A stretch of 64,000 nt of DNA from Streptomyces sp. CB02056 (GCF_001905545.1 NZ_LIPD01000010.1:186001-250000); one strand, 5' to 3'; shown: positions 46,374 through 54,945, counted from the stretch's first letter. The notes: generated from the letters alone by a model not told the origin. Translations and numbers: made by a program.

Positions 46374-47702
46374 GTGATACGCCAGACCACCAGCAAGACC
46401 AGTACGGCCGCTGGCCACGCCAACGCCCGCGTAGCCGGCCACCCGCCCGCCCACCGCGCCCCGTCCGTCTCCGTGCTGCACACCGAACCACCCCGCGCCG
46501 ACGAACACGACCGCGGCGCGCTGCGCGCCGCACTCGCCGACGGCACCGACGACCGGATCATCTACGACCTCGACGGCATCGGCCGCCAGTACGCCGCGCT
46601 CCGCGCCGAACTGCCCGGCGTGGCCGTCCGGTTCGCCATGAAGGCCTGCCCGGTGGACGAGGTGATGGAGCACCTCGCCGCGCTCGGCTCCGGCTTCGAC
46701 GCGGCGAGCCCGCAGGAGATCGCCCAGGCGCTGCGCACCGGCGTGCCGCCCGAGCTGATCCACTACGGCAACACCATCAAGTCGGACCGCAACATCGCCG
46801 AGGCCTACCGGCTGGGCGTGCGGGATTTCGCCACCGACAGCCTGGAGGACGTCGCGGCGATCGCCGAACACGCCCCCGGCGCACGGGTGTTCTGCCGGAT
46901 CGCGACCACCGGCGAGGGCGCCCTGTGGGGCCTGAGCCACAAGTTCGGCTGCTCGCCCGAGGACGCCGTGCGGGTGCTCGACGCCGCCCGGACCGCCGGG
47001 CTGGTGCCGTCCGGCCTGTCGGTGCACGTCGGCTCCCAGCAGATGACCGCCGAGGCCTGGACCGCCGCCGTGGACGCGCTGGCCGCCGTGCTGGAGGCGC
47101 TCAACTGGCGCGGGATCACGCCGACCCGGATCAACCTCGGCGGCGGCCTGCCCGCCCTCGGCGTCCTCGACCGGGGCGGGCGCCCGCTCGACCCGCCGCT
47201 GGACAAGATGTTCGTGGTGATCCGCGAGGGCATGGAACGGCTGCGCGCCGTCACCGCCGGGCCGCTGGAGTTCCTGCTGGAGCCCGGGCGCCACCTGGTC
47301 GCCGACCACGGCGCGATCCGCGCCCACGTCTCCCGGCTCACCTCCCGCCACCGCCTCGACGGCACCCGGGAGGACTGGCTCTACCTCAGCTGCGGCAAGT
47401 TCAACGGCCTGTACGAGATGGACCAGCTCCAGTACCGGCTGGAGTTCCCCGCCCACCCGGGCGGCCAGTTCGTCAACGCCGTGGTGGCCGGCCCGACCTG
47501 CGACAGCGACGACGCGTACGCCCAGGACGGCGGCCGGGTGCGCGTCCCGCGCGCGGTCCGCTCCGGCGACCCGGTCTGGATCCACTCCTGCGGCGCGTAC
47601 GCCACGGCCTACGCCACCCGCGGGTTCAACGGCTTCGCGCCGCTGCCGTACACCTGCATCGGTGGCGGCGACGGCCGGGACCACCACGGAGGCACCGCAT
47701 GA
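46374..47702 (+). CDS. fold-III PLP-dependent amino acid decarboxylase
   Basis: 442 aa of the ornithine/lysine/diaminopimelate decarboxylase group. RFAMKACPVDEVMEHLA holds the PLP Lys near residue 89; LSVHVGSQQMT and NLGGGLPA bind PLP phosphate; LEPGRHLVADHG and AGPTCDSDDAYA (catalytic Cys and Asp) complete the dimer-interface site. A 30-residue Thr/Ala/His-rich leader precedes the fold. It likely decarboxylates a basic or hydroxylated amino acid made by the PhyH enzyme. Its TGA overlaps the next ATG (ATGA). Confidence 0.88.
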   Translation: MIRQTTSKTSTAAGHANARVAGHPPAHRAPSVSVLHTEPPRADEHDRGALRAALADGTDDRIIYDLDGIGRQYAALRAELPGVAVRFAMKACPVDEVMEHLAALGSGFDAASPQEIAQALRTGVPPELIHYGNTIKSDRNIAEAYRLGVRDFATDSLEDVAAIAEHAPGARVFCRIATTGEGALWGLSHKFGCSPEDAVRVLDAARTAGLVPSGLSVHVGSQQMTAEAWTAAVDALAAVLEALNWRGITPTRINLGGGLPALGVLDRGGRPLDPPLDKMFVVIREGMERLRAVTAGPLEFLLEPGRHLVADHGAIRAHVSRLTSRHRLDGTREDWLYLSCGKFNGLYEMDQLQYRLEFPAHPGGQFVNAVVAGPTCDSDDAYAQDGGRVRVPRAVRSGDPVWIHSCGAYATAYATRGFNGFAPLPYTCIGGGDGRDHHGGTA

Positions 47703-48316
47703 CCGACGCCCTCGTCGACGCTCCGACCGACCTGCGCATCCGGCTGCTCCGGGAGGAGGACTGGGACGCCGTGGTCGCGCTGGAGGAGCGCGCCTACGCC
47801 GCCAGCGGCCTGTCCGAGGGGCGCGAGGCGCTCCGGTCCCGGCACCGCGCCTCGCCGGACACCTGCTTCGTGCTGGAGCACCCGGACGGCCAGGACGGCC
47901 AGGGCGGCGTGGGCGGGTACCTGCTCGCCCTGCCGTACCCGCTGTTCCGCTGCCCGGACCTCGCCCGCAGCGAGGACGGGGACGGCACAGGCGAGCGGCC
48001 GAGCAACATGCACGCGCACGACCTGGTCGTCGCCGAGGAGCTGCGCGGCCGGGGCCTGTCCCTGCGGATGCTGCGGCACCTGGAGGAGACCGCCCGGACG
48101 GCCGGCTACCGGAGCGTCTCGCTGGTCGCCGTCCGCGGCTCGCACGTGCTGTGGACCACGCTGGGCTACCGCGCCCGGCCCGAGATCGACCTGCCCGAGA
48201 GCTACGGCACCCGGGCGGTCTACATGGCGATGCCGCTGGACCCCGTCCCGTCCCGGCCGCTGCCGCACCCCACCGACCCGACCCCCGGGCCGCACTCCAG
48301 AGCCGAAGTGGGCTGA
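47699..48316 (+). CDS. GNAT N-acetyltransferase, arm 1
   Basis: 205 aa. HDLVVAEELRGRGLSLRMLRHLEETARTAGY is motif A with the acetyl-CoA loop (RGRGLS), and VLWTTLGYRARPEI is motif B. ATG overlaps the decarboxylase stop by 4 nt. In context it may N-acylate the amine released by the decarboxylase or protect the host by acetylating the product. Confidence 0.85.
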   Translation: MTDALVDAPTDLRIRLLREEDWDAVVALEERAYAASGLSEGREALRSRHRASPDTCFVLEHPDGQDGQGGVGGYLLALPYPLFRCPDLARSEDGDGTGERPSNMHAHDLVVAEELRGRGLSLRMLRHLEETARTAGYRSVSLVAVRGSHVLWTTLGYRARPEIDLPESYGTRAVYMAMPLDPVPSRPLPHPTDPTPGPHSRAEVG

Positions 48317-48321
48317 TACCG

Positions 48322-49527
48322 ATGTCCCCCGTTCGCGACGACTTCCGCCGGTCCCAAGTGGCCATCGGCGCACTGTTCTTCGTCCTCGGATTCCAGTACG
48401 CGACCTGGGTCTCCCGGGTGCCCGCGCTCAAGGCCAGGCTTGACCTGGGCGAGGCCCAGATCGGCCTGCTGCTGATGACCTGCGGGGTCGGCGCGGCGGT
48501 GTCCTTCCCCCTGGTCGCGGTGCTGATGCGGCGGCTCGGCTCCCGCCTGCTCTCGGTGCTGTCCGCGCTCGCCCTCGGCGTCGTCCTGCTCGCGCTGTCG
48601 GTGGTGCCGAACTATCCGGTGACGCTGCTGGTGCTGTTCTTCGACGGCGTCGCGGTCGGCGCCCTGAACGTCGCGATGAACGCCCAGGGCGCCGCGCTGG
48701 AGGCCCGCTTCGAGCGGACCACGATGTCCCGGCTGCACGCCACCTTCAGCGCCGGCTCGCTGCTCGCCGCCCTGCTGGCCTCGGGCGTCACCTCCGTCAC
48801 CGGCACCCTGGCGGCGCACTTCGGCGTGGCCGCCGCGCTGCTCGCGGTGCTGGTCGTGGCCGCCCGGCCGGGGCTGCTGACCGACGGCCCGGCCGCGGCC
48901 GCCGAGCCGGAGGAGCGGAAGGAGCGCCGCGGCTTCGTGCTGCCGACCGTCGTGACCCTCTGGATGGGCCTGGCGATGGTGTTCGGCACCGTCACCGAGG
49001 GCGCCATGAACGACTGGTCGGCGCTCTACCTCAAGGACTACGTGCAGGCCGGCGCCGGACTCGCCCCGATGGGCATCGCGGTGGTCTCGGTGATGATGGT
49101 CTGCGCCCGGATCTTCGCGGACGGCTGGCGCACCCGCTTCGGCGACGGCCGGATCGTGCGCACCGGCAGCCTGCTGGCCGGCCTCGGACTGGCCCTCGCC
49201 CTGGCGGTCGGCGGTGTCGTCCCGACCCTGCTCGGGTTCGCCTGCGTCGGCCTCGGCGTGGCCGCGGTGACCCCGTGCGTCTACGTCGCCGCCGCCCGGC
49301 AGGGCCCCGACGCGCTCTCCCTGGTCGCCGCCATGGGCACCACCGGCCTGCTGGCCGGCCCCGCCGTGATCGGCTTCATCGCCGGCGCCACCAGCCTGCT
49401 CTGGGGCATGGCCGCCGTTGCCGCCTCGGCGGCCGTCGTCTCGCTCTGCGCCACCCGGATCTGCTGGCCCGACCAGGACGCCCCCGCCGCCCCCGCCGAA
49501 CCCCGGCTCGCCGCCGACGCGACCTGA
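48322..49527 (+). CDS. MFS transporter, arm 1
   Basis: 401 aa with about 12 membrane helices in two six-helix halves joined by a short loop (EPEERKERRG). RDDFRRSQVAIGALFFVLGF starts helix 1; LMRRLGSRLLSVLSAL and WRTRFGDGRIVRTGSLL are the cytoplasmic A-motif-like loops. It starts 5 nt after the GNAT stop and ends the operon at a strong terminator, so it is probably the product exporter. Confidence 0.9.
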   Translation: MSPVRDDFRRSQVAIGALFFVLGFQYATWVSRVPALKARLDLGEAQIGLLLMTCGVGAAVSFPLVAVLMRRLGSRLLSVLSALALGVVLLALSVVPNYPVTLLVLFFDGVAVGALNVAMNAQGAALEARFERTTMSRLHATFSAGSLLAALLASGVTSVTGTLAAHFGVAAALLAVLVVAARPGLLTDGPAAAAEPEERKERRGFVLPTVVTLWMGLAMVFGTVTEGAMNDWSALYLKDYVQAGAGLAPMGIAVVSVMMVCARIFADGWRTRFGDGRIVRTGSLLAGLGLALALAVGGVVPTLLGFACVGLGVAAVTPCVYVAAARQGPDALSLVAAMGTTGLLAGPAVIGFIAGATSLLWGMAAVAASAAVVSLCATRICWPDQDAPAAPAEPRLAADAT

Positions 49528-49542
49528 CCCCACCCCCGGACC

Positions 49543-49587
49543 CTCGCCCGGCACCTCGCGCACCCCCGTCGCGAGGTGCCGGGCGAG
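49543..49587. terminator. bidirectional terminator between MFS and MerR genes
   Basis: CTCGCCCGGCACCTCGCG (49543-49560) pairs perfectly over 18 bp with 49570-49587, loop 9 nt. It lies 16 nt past the MFS stop and 33 nt past the convergent MerR stop. Confidence 0.8.
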
Positions 49588-49619
49588 TCTGTTGCGGAGG
49601 CCGGTGACCCGGGCGCCCG

Positions 49620-50012
49620 TCAGCTCCCGGCCGGGACGTCCGCGCCGCCGGTGGCGATGTGGTGGGCGAGCCTGGCGCGCAGCGCGGTGAGGCGGGCGAT
49701 CTCGGCGTCCAGCGCGGCCAGCCGGGCGTGGACGACGGGGGCGAAGGTGTCGGGACCGGGGGAGCCGGAGCAGCGCACCGGCGGGTCCTGGTCGAGCAGG
49801 TCGAGGCGGTGGGCCCGGCTGGCCAGGTCGTCCACCGTCAGCCCGGTGGCGAGGAGTTGGCGGATCACCCGGACCCGGGCGACCTCGGCGTGGCCGTACT
49901 CGCGCTGGCCGGAGGCGGAGCGGGCGGGCGGGTGGAGGAGGCCGCGCTGTTCGTAGAAGCGCAGCGCCCTGGGTGTGGTGCCCGCCGCCGCTGCCGCGTC
50001 CCCGATCCGCAT
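49620..50012 (-). CDS. MerR-family regulator
   Basis: 130 aa. MRIGDAAAAAGTTPRALRFY and EQRGLLHPPARSASGQREYG form the MerR winged helix; the C-terminal VHARLAALDAEIARLTALRA is the dimer coiled coil. It has one Cys (PVRCSGSPG), too few for a classical metal sensor, so an organic ligand is likely. It lies 16 nt after the medium-chain oxidoreductase gene and should be cotranscribed with it. Confidence 0.87.
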   Translation of the reverse strand: MRIGDAAAAAGTTPRALRFYEQRGLLHPPARSASGQREYGHAEVARVRVIRQLLATGLTVDDLASRAHRLDLLDQDPPVRCSGSPGPDTFAPVVHARLAALDAEIARLTALRARLAHHIATGGADVPAGS

Positions 50013-50028
50013 GCCCGCTCCCTGGTCG

Positions 50029-51048
50029 TCAGAGTTCCACGACGGTCGTCCCGAAGGTGTCCCCGGTGAACAGTCCGGTCAACGCTCCGACGGCCCGGTC
50101 GATGCCCGCCACCGGCGTCCGGGGCAGGACGATCTCCCCGGCGCGCAGCCAGCCGGCCAGGCGCTCCCGCCACTCGGCCTCCAGGTCCGGGTGGTCGAGC
50201 ACGGTGAAGCCGCGCAGGCTCAGGCCGAGGGTGGCGACCCGGAAGGCGTCGATCACGGCGGGTGCGTCGCCGCCCCGGCGTTCCGGTGCGAGCTGGCCGT
50301 CCAACGCGCCGACCAGGGCGAACCGGGCGCCGTGCCGGGCCGCGTCCACGGCGGCGGTCAGCTGCTCGCCGCCGACCAGGTCCAGCACGACGTCGACGCC
50401 CTCCGGTGCCGCCGCGGCCAGTTGCTCGGCGAAGGGCCGCCCGCCGGGCACCAGCGCCGCGTCGTAGCCGAGTTCGGCGGTCAGCCGCTCCGCCTTGGCG
50501 GGCGAGCGGGTGGTGCCGATCACCCGGGCGGCGCCGAGCAGCCGGGCGACCTGCCCGGCCACCGTGCCGACCGCGCCGGCCGCGCCGGTCACCAGCACCA
50601 CGTCGCCCGGGCGCACCCCGGCGGAGCGGGTCAGCCCGCCGTAGCCGGCCGAGGCGGCGGAGACCAGGGCGAGCGGGTCCGGGAAGTCCGACGGGACGGG
50701 GGTGAAATGCGCGGCCTCGGCGAGCGCGTGGCTCCGCCAGCCGTTCAGGTGGGTGACCAGGTCGCCGGGGCGCAGCGGCCCGTCCTCCGGTGCGGCCAGC
50801 ACCTCGCCGAGGGCGGGCCCGAACAGCGCGTCCCCGGGGGCGATGTGCGGCATCGGCAGGCCGGAGCCCGCGCCGCCGATCAGCGTGCGCAGCCCGGGGA
50901 AGACCAGGAAGGCCCGGTTGCGGACGAGGACCTCCCCGGGGCCGGGCGCCGCCAGCGGCTCCTCGGTCACGGTGAAGTCCCCGGGGGCGGGCAGTCCGGC
51001 CGGTGCGGCGGTCAGCCGGACGACGCGGGCGGTGGTGGGCAGGGCCAT
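50029..51048 (-). CDS. NADP-dependent medium-chain oxidoreductase (2-alkenal/quinone reductase type)
   Basis: 339 aa zinc-less MDR protein. The N-terminal GroES-like half has GPGEVLVRNRAFLVFPGLRT; VVLVTGAAGAVGTVAGQVAR and LLGAARVIGTTRSPAKAERL bind NADPH; VDVVLDLVGGEQL and GFTVLDHPDLEAEWRE follow, as in leukotriene-B4 dehydrogenase/CurA-type reductases. It probably reduces enals, enones or quinones. Forms an operon with the MerR gene. Diverges from PIG-L across a strong inverted repeat. Confidence 0.87.
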   Translation of the reverse strand: MALPTTARVVRLTAAPAGLPAPGDFTVTEEPLAAPGPGEVLVRNRAFLVFPGLRTLIGGAGSGLPMPHIAPGDALFGPALGEVLAAPEDGPLRPGDLVTHLNGWRSHALAEAAHFTPVPSDFPDPLALVSAASAGYGGLTRSAGVRPGDVVLVTGAAGAVGTVAGQVARLLGAARVIGTTRSPAKAERLTAELGYDAALVPGGRPFAEQLAAAAPEGVDVVLDLVGGEQLTAAVDAARHGARFALVGALDGQLAPERRGGDAPAVIDAFRVATLGLSLRGFTVLDHPDLEAEWRERLAGWLRAGEIVLPRTPVAGIDRAVGALTGLFTGDTFGTTVVEL

Positions 51049-51206
51049 GGCGGCACTCCTCTGAGCGGGCGGGGGAGGCGGCGGCGGTCGGTGCCGCCGC
51101 GGGACGCCCGGACGCTAACCCCTGACCCTTGCGTCAGGGGCAAGCCGCCTGGCCACGGAGGTGTCTGACGGGGCGTGGGGGACGCGGGTCTTCTAGAGTC
51201 ACGCGT

Positions 51207-51247
51207 GGTACGGACGTACGACTGTGATACCCCCGTACGTCCGTACC
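51207..51247. promoter_or_regulatory. 14-bp perfect inverted repeat upstream of PIG-L gene
   Basis: GGTACGGACGTACG (51207-51220) and CGTACGTCCGTACC (51234-51247) are perfect arms with a 13-nt spacer holding GATACC. It ends 39 bp before the PIG-L ATG and 159 bp from the divergent oxidoreductase start. It looks like an operator for a dimeric regulator. Confidence 0.65.
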
Positions 51248-51286
51248 GCCGGACGACCCCGAGCCGCACCGAGAGGAACGAGCAGC

Positions 51287-52027
51287 ATGACCGAGCAGGC
51301 CCCCGAGCCCTTCGAGCCCGTCGACGAGGACTGGCGGACGGCGCTGGCGATCGTCGCCCACCCCGACGACATGGAGTACGGCGGGGCCGCGGCCGTCGCC
51401 CGCTGGACCTCGCAGGGCAAGAAGGTCGTCTACGTGATGGTGACCAGCGGCGAGGCGGGCATCGACACGCTGGACCCGGCCGAGTGCGGTCCGCTGCGCG
51501 AGGCGGAGCAGATCGCCTCGGCGCGGGTGGTCGGCGTCGACACCGTGGAGTTCCTCGGCCACCCGGACGGCGTCGTGGAGTACGGGCTGCCGCTGCGCCG
51601 GGACATCGCCCGGGTGGTGCGCCGGCACCGGCCGGACATCGTGATCACCAGCAACTTCCGGGACACCTACGGCGGGGTGTTCCTCAACCAGGCCGACCAC
51701 GTCGCGGTCGGCCGGGCCACCCTGGACGGGGTCCGGGACGCCGGGAACCGCTGGGTGTTCCGCGAGCTGCTGGCCGAGGGCCACGAGCCGTGGAACGGCG
51801 TGCGGCAGATCTGGGCGGTGGCCTCGCCGGAGGCGAAGCACGCGGTGGACACCACCGGGACCTTCGACCAGGGCGTCGCCTCGCTGGAGGAGCACAAGGC
51901 GTACCTGGCCGGGCTGGGCGGGGCGATGGCGGAGCCGCGGGAGTTCCTGGAGGGCTTCGGCCGGGGTGCGGGCAGCCGGCTGGGGACGCGCTTCGCGGTG
52001 CCGTTCGAGGTGTTCCCGCTGCGTTGA
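51287..52027 (+). CDS. PIG-L family zinc deacetylase
   Basis: 246 aa LmbE-like protein. ALAIVAHPDDMEYGGAAAVA is the zinc-binding AHPDD motif; VMVTSGEAGIDT and REAEQIASARVVGVDTVEFL follow, and NQADHVAVGRATLDGV gives the third ligand region (H of xxDHxxxG). Family members deacetylate N-acetylglucosaminyl compounds, including mycothiol precursors and antibiotics. GAGAGGA precedes the ATG; a longer start would lie in the operator. It stops only 7 nt from the convergent DedA gene. Confidence 0.9.
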   Translation: MTEQAPEPFEPVDEDWRTALAIVAHPDDMEYGGAAAVARWTSQGKKVVYVMVTSGEAGIDTLDPAECGPLREAEQIASARVVGVDTVEFLGHPDGVVEYGLPLRRDIARVVRRHRPDIVITSNFRDTYGGVFLNQADHVAVGRATLDGVRDAGNRWVFRELLAEGHEPWNGVRQIWAVASPEAKHAVDTTGTFDQGVASLEEHKAYLAGLGGAMAEPREFLEGFGRGAGSRLGTRFAVPFEVFPLR

Positions 52028-52034
52028 CCTCCGG

Positions 52035-52709
52035 CTACCCGGAGCCGGGGCCGGAGTCGGCGTCGGCGTCGGTGCCCGCGCGGCGCCGGCGCCGGTAGCG
52101 CAGCACCTGCCGGAGCAGGAGGGCGGCGACCAGCACGCCCAACCCGACCGCGAACCAGACCTGGTAGCGCAGCGCCGTGTGGTACACGGCGCCGATGTTG
52201 GCACCGGCGAGGTAGCCGAAGGTGCCCCAGACCGCCGTCCACAGCACCGCGCCGAGCAGGTTGAACGCCAGGAACCGGCGCCGGGGCATCTCCGTGGTCC
52301 CGGCGATGATCCCGTTGTACTGGCGCAGCCCGTCCACGAAGCGGGCGACCGCGACCACCTTGCCGCCGTGCCGGGCGAAGAAGCCGTCCGCGCGCTCCAT
52401 CCGGGCCGGGGTGAGCAGCACGTAGCGGCCCCAGCGGTGGACGAAGGCGCGTCCGCCGGTGCGGCCGATCAGGTAGCCGAGGCCGTTGCCGAGCGCGGCG
52501 GCGCCGGTCGCGATCAGCAGGACGGCGGCGAGGTCGAGGTGCCCGGTGCCGGCGTACACCGAGGCCAGTACCAGGACGGTCTGCCCGGGCACCGGGACGC
52601 CGCAGTTGTCCAGCAGGACGAGCACCGCCACCGCGAGGTACCCGTAGTGGTCCAGCAGTGGCGCGAGTCCGGCGAGTGCCCCGGGCAGCGGGGTCGTGGG
52701 GGCGGGCAC
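52035..52709 (-). CDS. DedA family membrane protein
   Basis: 224 aa. YGYLAVAVLVLLDNCGVPVP with GQTVLVLASVYAG is the DedA re-entrant start (E/D and Pro conserved); GRYVLLTPARMERADGFFAR and VAVARFVDGLRQYNGIIAGT are the amphipathic and second re-entrant parts with the conserved Arg. Final membrane helix RYQVWFAVGLGVLVAALLL, then an Arg-rich tail. Probably a lipid scramblase/flippase of the VTT group. Lies 44 nt after the DUF1918 gene. Confidence 0.9.
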   Translation of the reverse strand: MPAPTTPLPGALAGLAPLLDHYGYLAVAVLVLLDNCGVPVPGQTVLVLASVYAGTGHLDLAAVLLIATGAAALGNGLGYLIGRTGGRAFVHRWGRYVLLTPARMERADGFFARHGGKVVAVARFVDGLRQYNGIIAGTTEMPRRRFLAFNLLGAVLWTAVWGTFGYLAGANIGAVYHTALRYQVWFAVGLGVLVAALLLRQVLRYRRRRRAGTDADADSGPGSG

Positions 52710-52753
52710 CGCTCCTCACCACCTCGCGCGGGGCGGGGTGGCGGGGGAGTGGG

Positions 52754-52948
52754 TCAGCGTTCCGCCTGGCGCTGTTCGATGTTGCAGTCGGGGCCGGGGT
52801 AGATCAGGCCCTCGTGGCCGTCCTCGAAGCGGACCACGTACGGCGGTTCGCCGTCGGTGCCGCGCACCTCGACGATCTCGCCCTTCTGGTCCACCATGCC
52901 CACCGACCTGCTGTGGATGTGGAGCCGGTCACCTACCGCCGCGTGCAT
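52754..52948 (-). CDS. DUF1918 domain protein
   Basis: 64 aa. VGDRLHIHSRSVGMVDQKGE and PPYVVRFEDGHEGLIYPGPD are the SH3-like DUF1918 fold common in actinobacteria. Function unknown. ATG 52948 with GGGAGCAG upstream. Likely in one transcript with dedA. Confidence 0.88.
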   Translation of the reverse strand: MHAAVGDRLHIHSRSVGMVDQKGEIVEVRGTDGEPPYVVRFEDGHEGLIYPGPDCNIEQRQAER

Positions 52949-53067
52949 GGTCTGCTCCCTCGGGTCGTGTGCCGGGCCGCCTCCGCGGACGGTTCCCGCT
53001 ATCCACTGTGCTGCGGGGGCGGCGGCCGCGCAACGCCTCGGGCGGGCGGGGCCGGCGGGGCCGGGCC

Positions 53068-53730
53068 TCAGCGGGCGGACGGCTGTTGCGCGAGGTAGCC
53101 GCGGACCAGCCGCTTGCACTCGGCGATCAGCGCCGGATCGCCGTCCGGGGACTCCCGGAAGGCCAGTTTGAGCACCGCGTCGGCGGCCTCCAGGGCCACC
53201 CGCAGGGTCAGCATGACGGCCGTCGGGTCGCCCGCCCGGAACAGTTCGCCGCCGAGCGCCTGGAGCCGCAGGGCGACGGCGGTGTTGTTGTCCACGCCCG
53301 CGTCCAGCAGGTACCGGTCGTCCCGGACGCCGGTGGGGACGGCCGGTCCGGCCAGGCCGAAGTCCAGCTGGCCGAAGCCCGGCACGGCGCGCTTCATCGC
53401 CACGAACTCCTCCACCGCGAGATCGGTGAAGACGGCGGGGCCGACCGGCGCGGCGGCGGCCAGCCGGGCGTCCAGGCGCTGGAGGTAGTGGTCGAGGTTG
53501 CGGGTGGCGAGCGCCGCCAGCAGGTCCTCCTTGCCGGCGAAGAACTGGTACAGGGTGCCGATCGGCACCTGGGCGCGCTGGGCGACCTCCTTGGTGGTGA
53601 GCGCGGTCGCCCCGACCTCGTCCAGCAGCCCGGCGCAGGCGTCCAGGATGCGGCCGTACCGCTCCAGGCTGCGCTGCTGGACCGGGCGGCGCCGGACCGG
53701 TCCGGGGGCGGGGTGACTCCTGTCGCTCAT
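53068..53730 (-). CDS. TetR-family regulator beside arm 2
   Basis: 220 aa. RYGRILDACAGLLDEVGATA and LTTKEVAQRAQVPIGTLYQF form the HTH (residues 24-66). The C-terminal ligand domain has LLDAGVDNNTAVALRLQALG. It diverges from arm 2 across about 375 bp and is the obvious candidate pathway regulator, though it may act on DUF1918-dedA instead. ATG 53730; a longer start at 53955 crosses the intergenic dyads. Confidence 0.88.
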   Translation of the reverse strand: MSDRSHPAPGPVRRRPVQQRSLERYGRILDACAGLLDEVGATALTTKEVAQRAQVPIGTLYQFFAGKEDLLAALATRNLDHYLQRLDARLAAAAPVGPAVFTDLAVEEFVAMKRAVPGFGQLDFGLAGPAVPTGVRDDRYLLDAGVDNNTAVALRLQALGGELFRAGDPTAVMLTLRVALEAADAVLKLAFRESPDGDPALIAECKRLVRGYLAQQPSAR

Positions 53731-54106
53731 GACCTCACTGTGCCGCATCCGCTGTTGCGGCGGCGAATCACCGGGGCGCGAACGGACCGGAGTTCCCTGT
53801 GGGACGGGAGACGACTGGTGGCCGGAGCTGAACGGCACGGTGGCGGGAAGGTGTCCACGGGTTGGCATTGGTCTTGTCGTGGACGCGAAGACAGGTTCAT
53901 ACTCCTGAGGCGGACTACCTTGCGTGATCAACGCATGCCTCTTCGTGGTGATCACGATTCAGCTGTGGCGGCCGAGGCGCCTGTGACGGACGCTCCGCCG
54001 CCACCCGAGGTCTGGATGACGCCGTGTGCCCCCACTGCCCGCGCCACGTCCCGTGGCGCCGATTCCCTGTGTGTTCCCCGCCGAACGGAAGGAGGGGATC
54101 GGTTCG
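53731..54106. promoter_or_regulatory. TetR/arm-2 divergent control region
   Basis: On the plus strand TTGTCG (53874-53879) and CATACT (53898-53903) are 18 nt apart and could start the arm-2 transcript. Two TGATCA palindromes (53925-53930 and 53949-53954), 24 bp centre to centre and each in a CGTGATCA[A/C]G-like setting, follow as possible operators. GGAAGGAGGGG at 54087-54097 is the ribosome site for GTG 54107. No gene is seen in the gap. Confidence 0.45.
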
Positions 54107-54934
54107 GTGACGCCGTCCTCCGGAGGGTGTGAGGCCCTCGACACCGAGCACCGCCGCCAGTTCCTGGAGTCCGGGTACCTGGTCCTGCCCGGCCTGCTGC
54201 CGGAAGCGCTGCGCGAACGGCTCGCGCCCGAGGTGGACCGGTGGGTCGACGAAGGCCTGCGGGCCCGGTCGATCGCCGCGTGCGCCGACCCCTTACGGCA
54301 CGGACCGCCCCCGCTGCTGGAACTGGAACTGCCCGCCCACGGCGAACTCCTCACCCACCCGCCCCTGTTGCGCACCCTGACCCGCCTGCTCGGGCCGGAC
54401 TTCGTCTTCCACCACCTGCACAGCGACCGCCAGGACCCGGGGATCCCGGGCAAGGCCTGGCACCACGACTGCGAGCCCAACGACCGCTCCGACCCGTCGC
54501 TGCTGATGGTCCACGCGCTGCACTACCTCGGCGGACTGGACGAGAAGGTCGGCAGTCTGGCCGTGCTGCCCGGCTCGCACCTGCGCACCGTCGGCAAGTC
54601 CGCCTACGCCCACCACGGCACCGGCGAACTGCCCGGCGAGGTGGTCATCGACCGGCTGCCGCCCGGCTCCACCGTGCTGCTCAACTCGGCGCTGTTCCAC
54701 ACCCGCCGGCCGGCACCCGAAGGGCCGGGCCGCCCCCGGTACTTCGTCGACGCCTCCTACTGCCAGGTGGGAGCGCGCTGGCGCCCGGTGAAGCCGTACT
54801 GGCGGCAGATGCTCGCCCGGGCCCGCGAACTGGACCTGGCCGACGGCCAGTGGCCCGAGCTGTTCGCGGAGCGGCACTTCACCGAGTACACCGGCAGCGA
54901 ACACGCCCGCACCGAGTACACCGGAACCGTCTGA
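54107..54934 (+). CDS. PhyH-family Fe(II)/2-oxoglutarate dioxygenase, arm 2, with TTA codon
   Basis: 275 aa from GTG 54107. FLESGYLVLPGLLPEALRER opens the PhyH fold; KAWHHDCEPND near residue 119 supplies H-x-D, and LLNSALFHTRRPAPEG near 197 the distal His with the 2-oxoglutarate Arg in RPRYFVDASY. The codon for Leu63 (54293-54295) is TTA, the rare codon that needs the bldA tRNA in streptomycetes. As first gene of the operon this could gate arm 2. It may hydroxylate free or carrier-bound aspartate. Start chosen for the strong GGAGGG; ATG 54026 is unlikely. Confidence 0.85.
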   Translation: MTPSSGGCEALDTEHRRQFLESGYLVLPGLLPEALRERLAPEVDRWVDEGLRARSIAACADPLRHGPPPLLELELPAHGELLTHPPLLRTLTRLLGPDFVFHHLHSDRQDPGIPGKAWHHDCEPNDRSDPSLLMVHALHYLGGLDEKVGSLAVLPGSHLRTVGKSAYAHHGTGELPGEVVIDRLPPGSTVLLNSALFHTRRPAPEGPGRPRYFVDASYCQVGARWRPVKPYWRQMLARARELDLADGQWPELFAERHFTEYTGSEHARTEYTGTV

Positions 54935-54945
54935 GGAGCACTGCC

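Noticed and set aside
44940-48431. 1,163-aa antisense frame over arm 1
   Set aside because: Covers four overlapping plus-strand genes with catalytic motifs; composition typical of a shadow frame.
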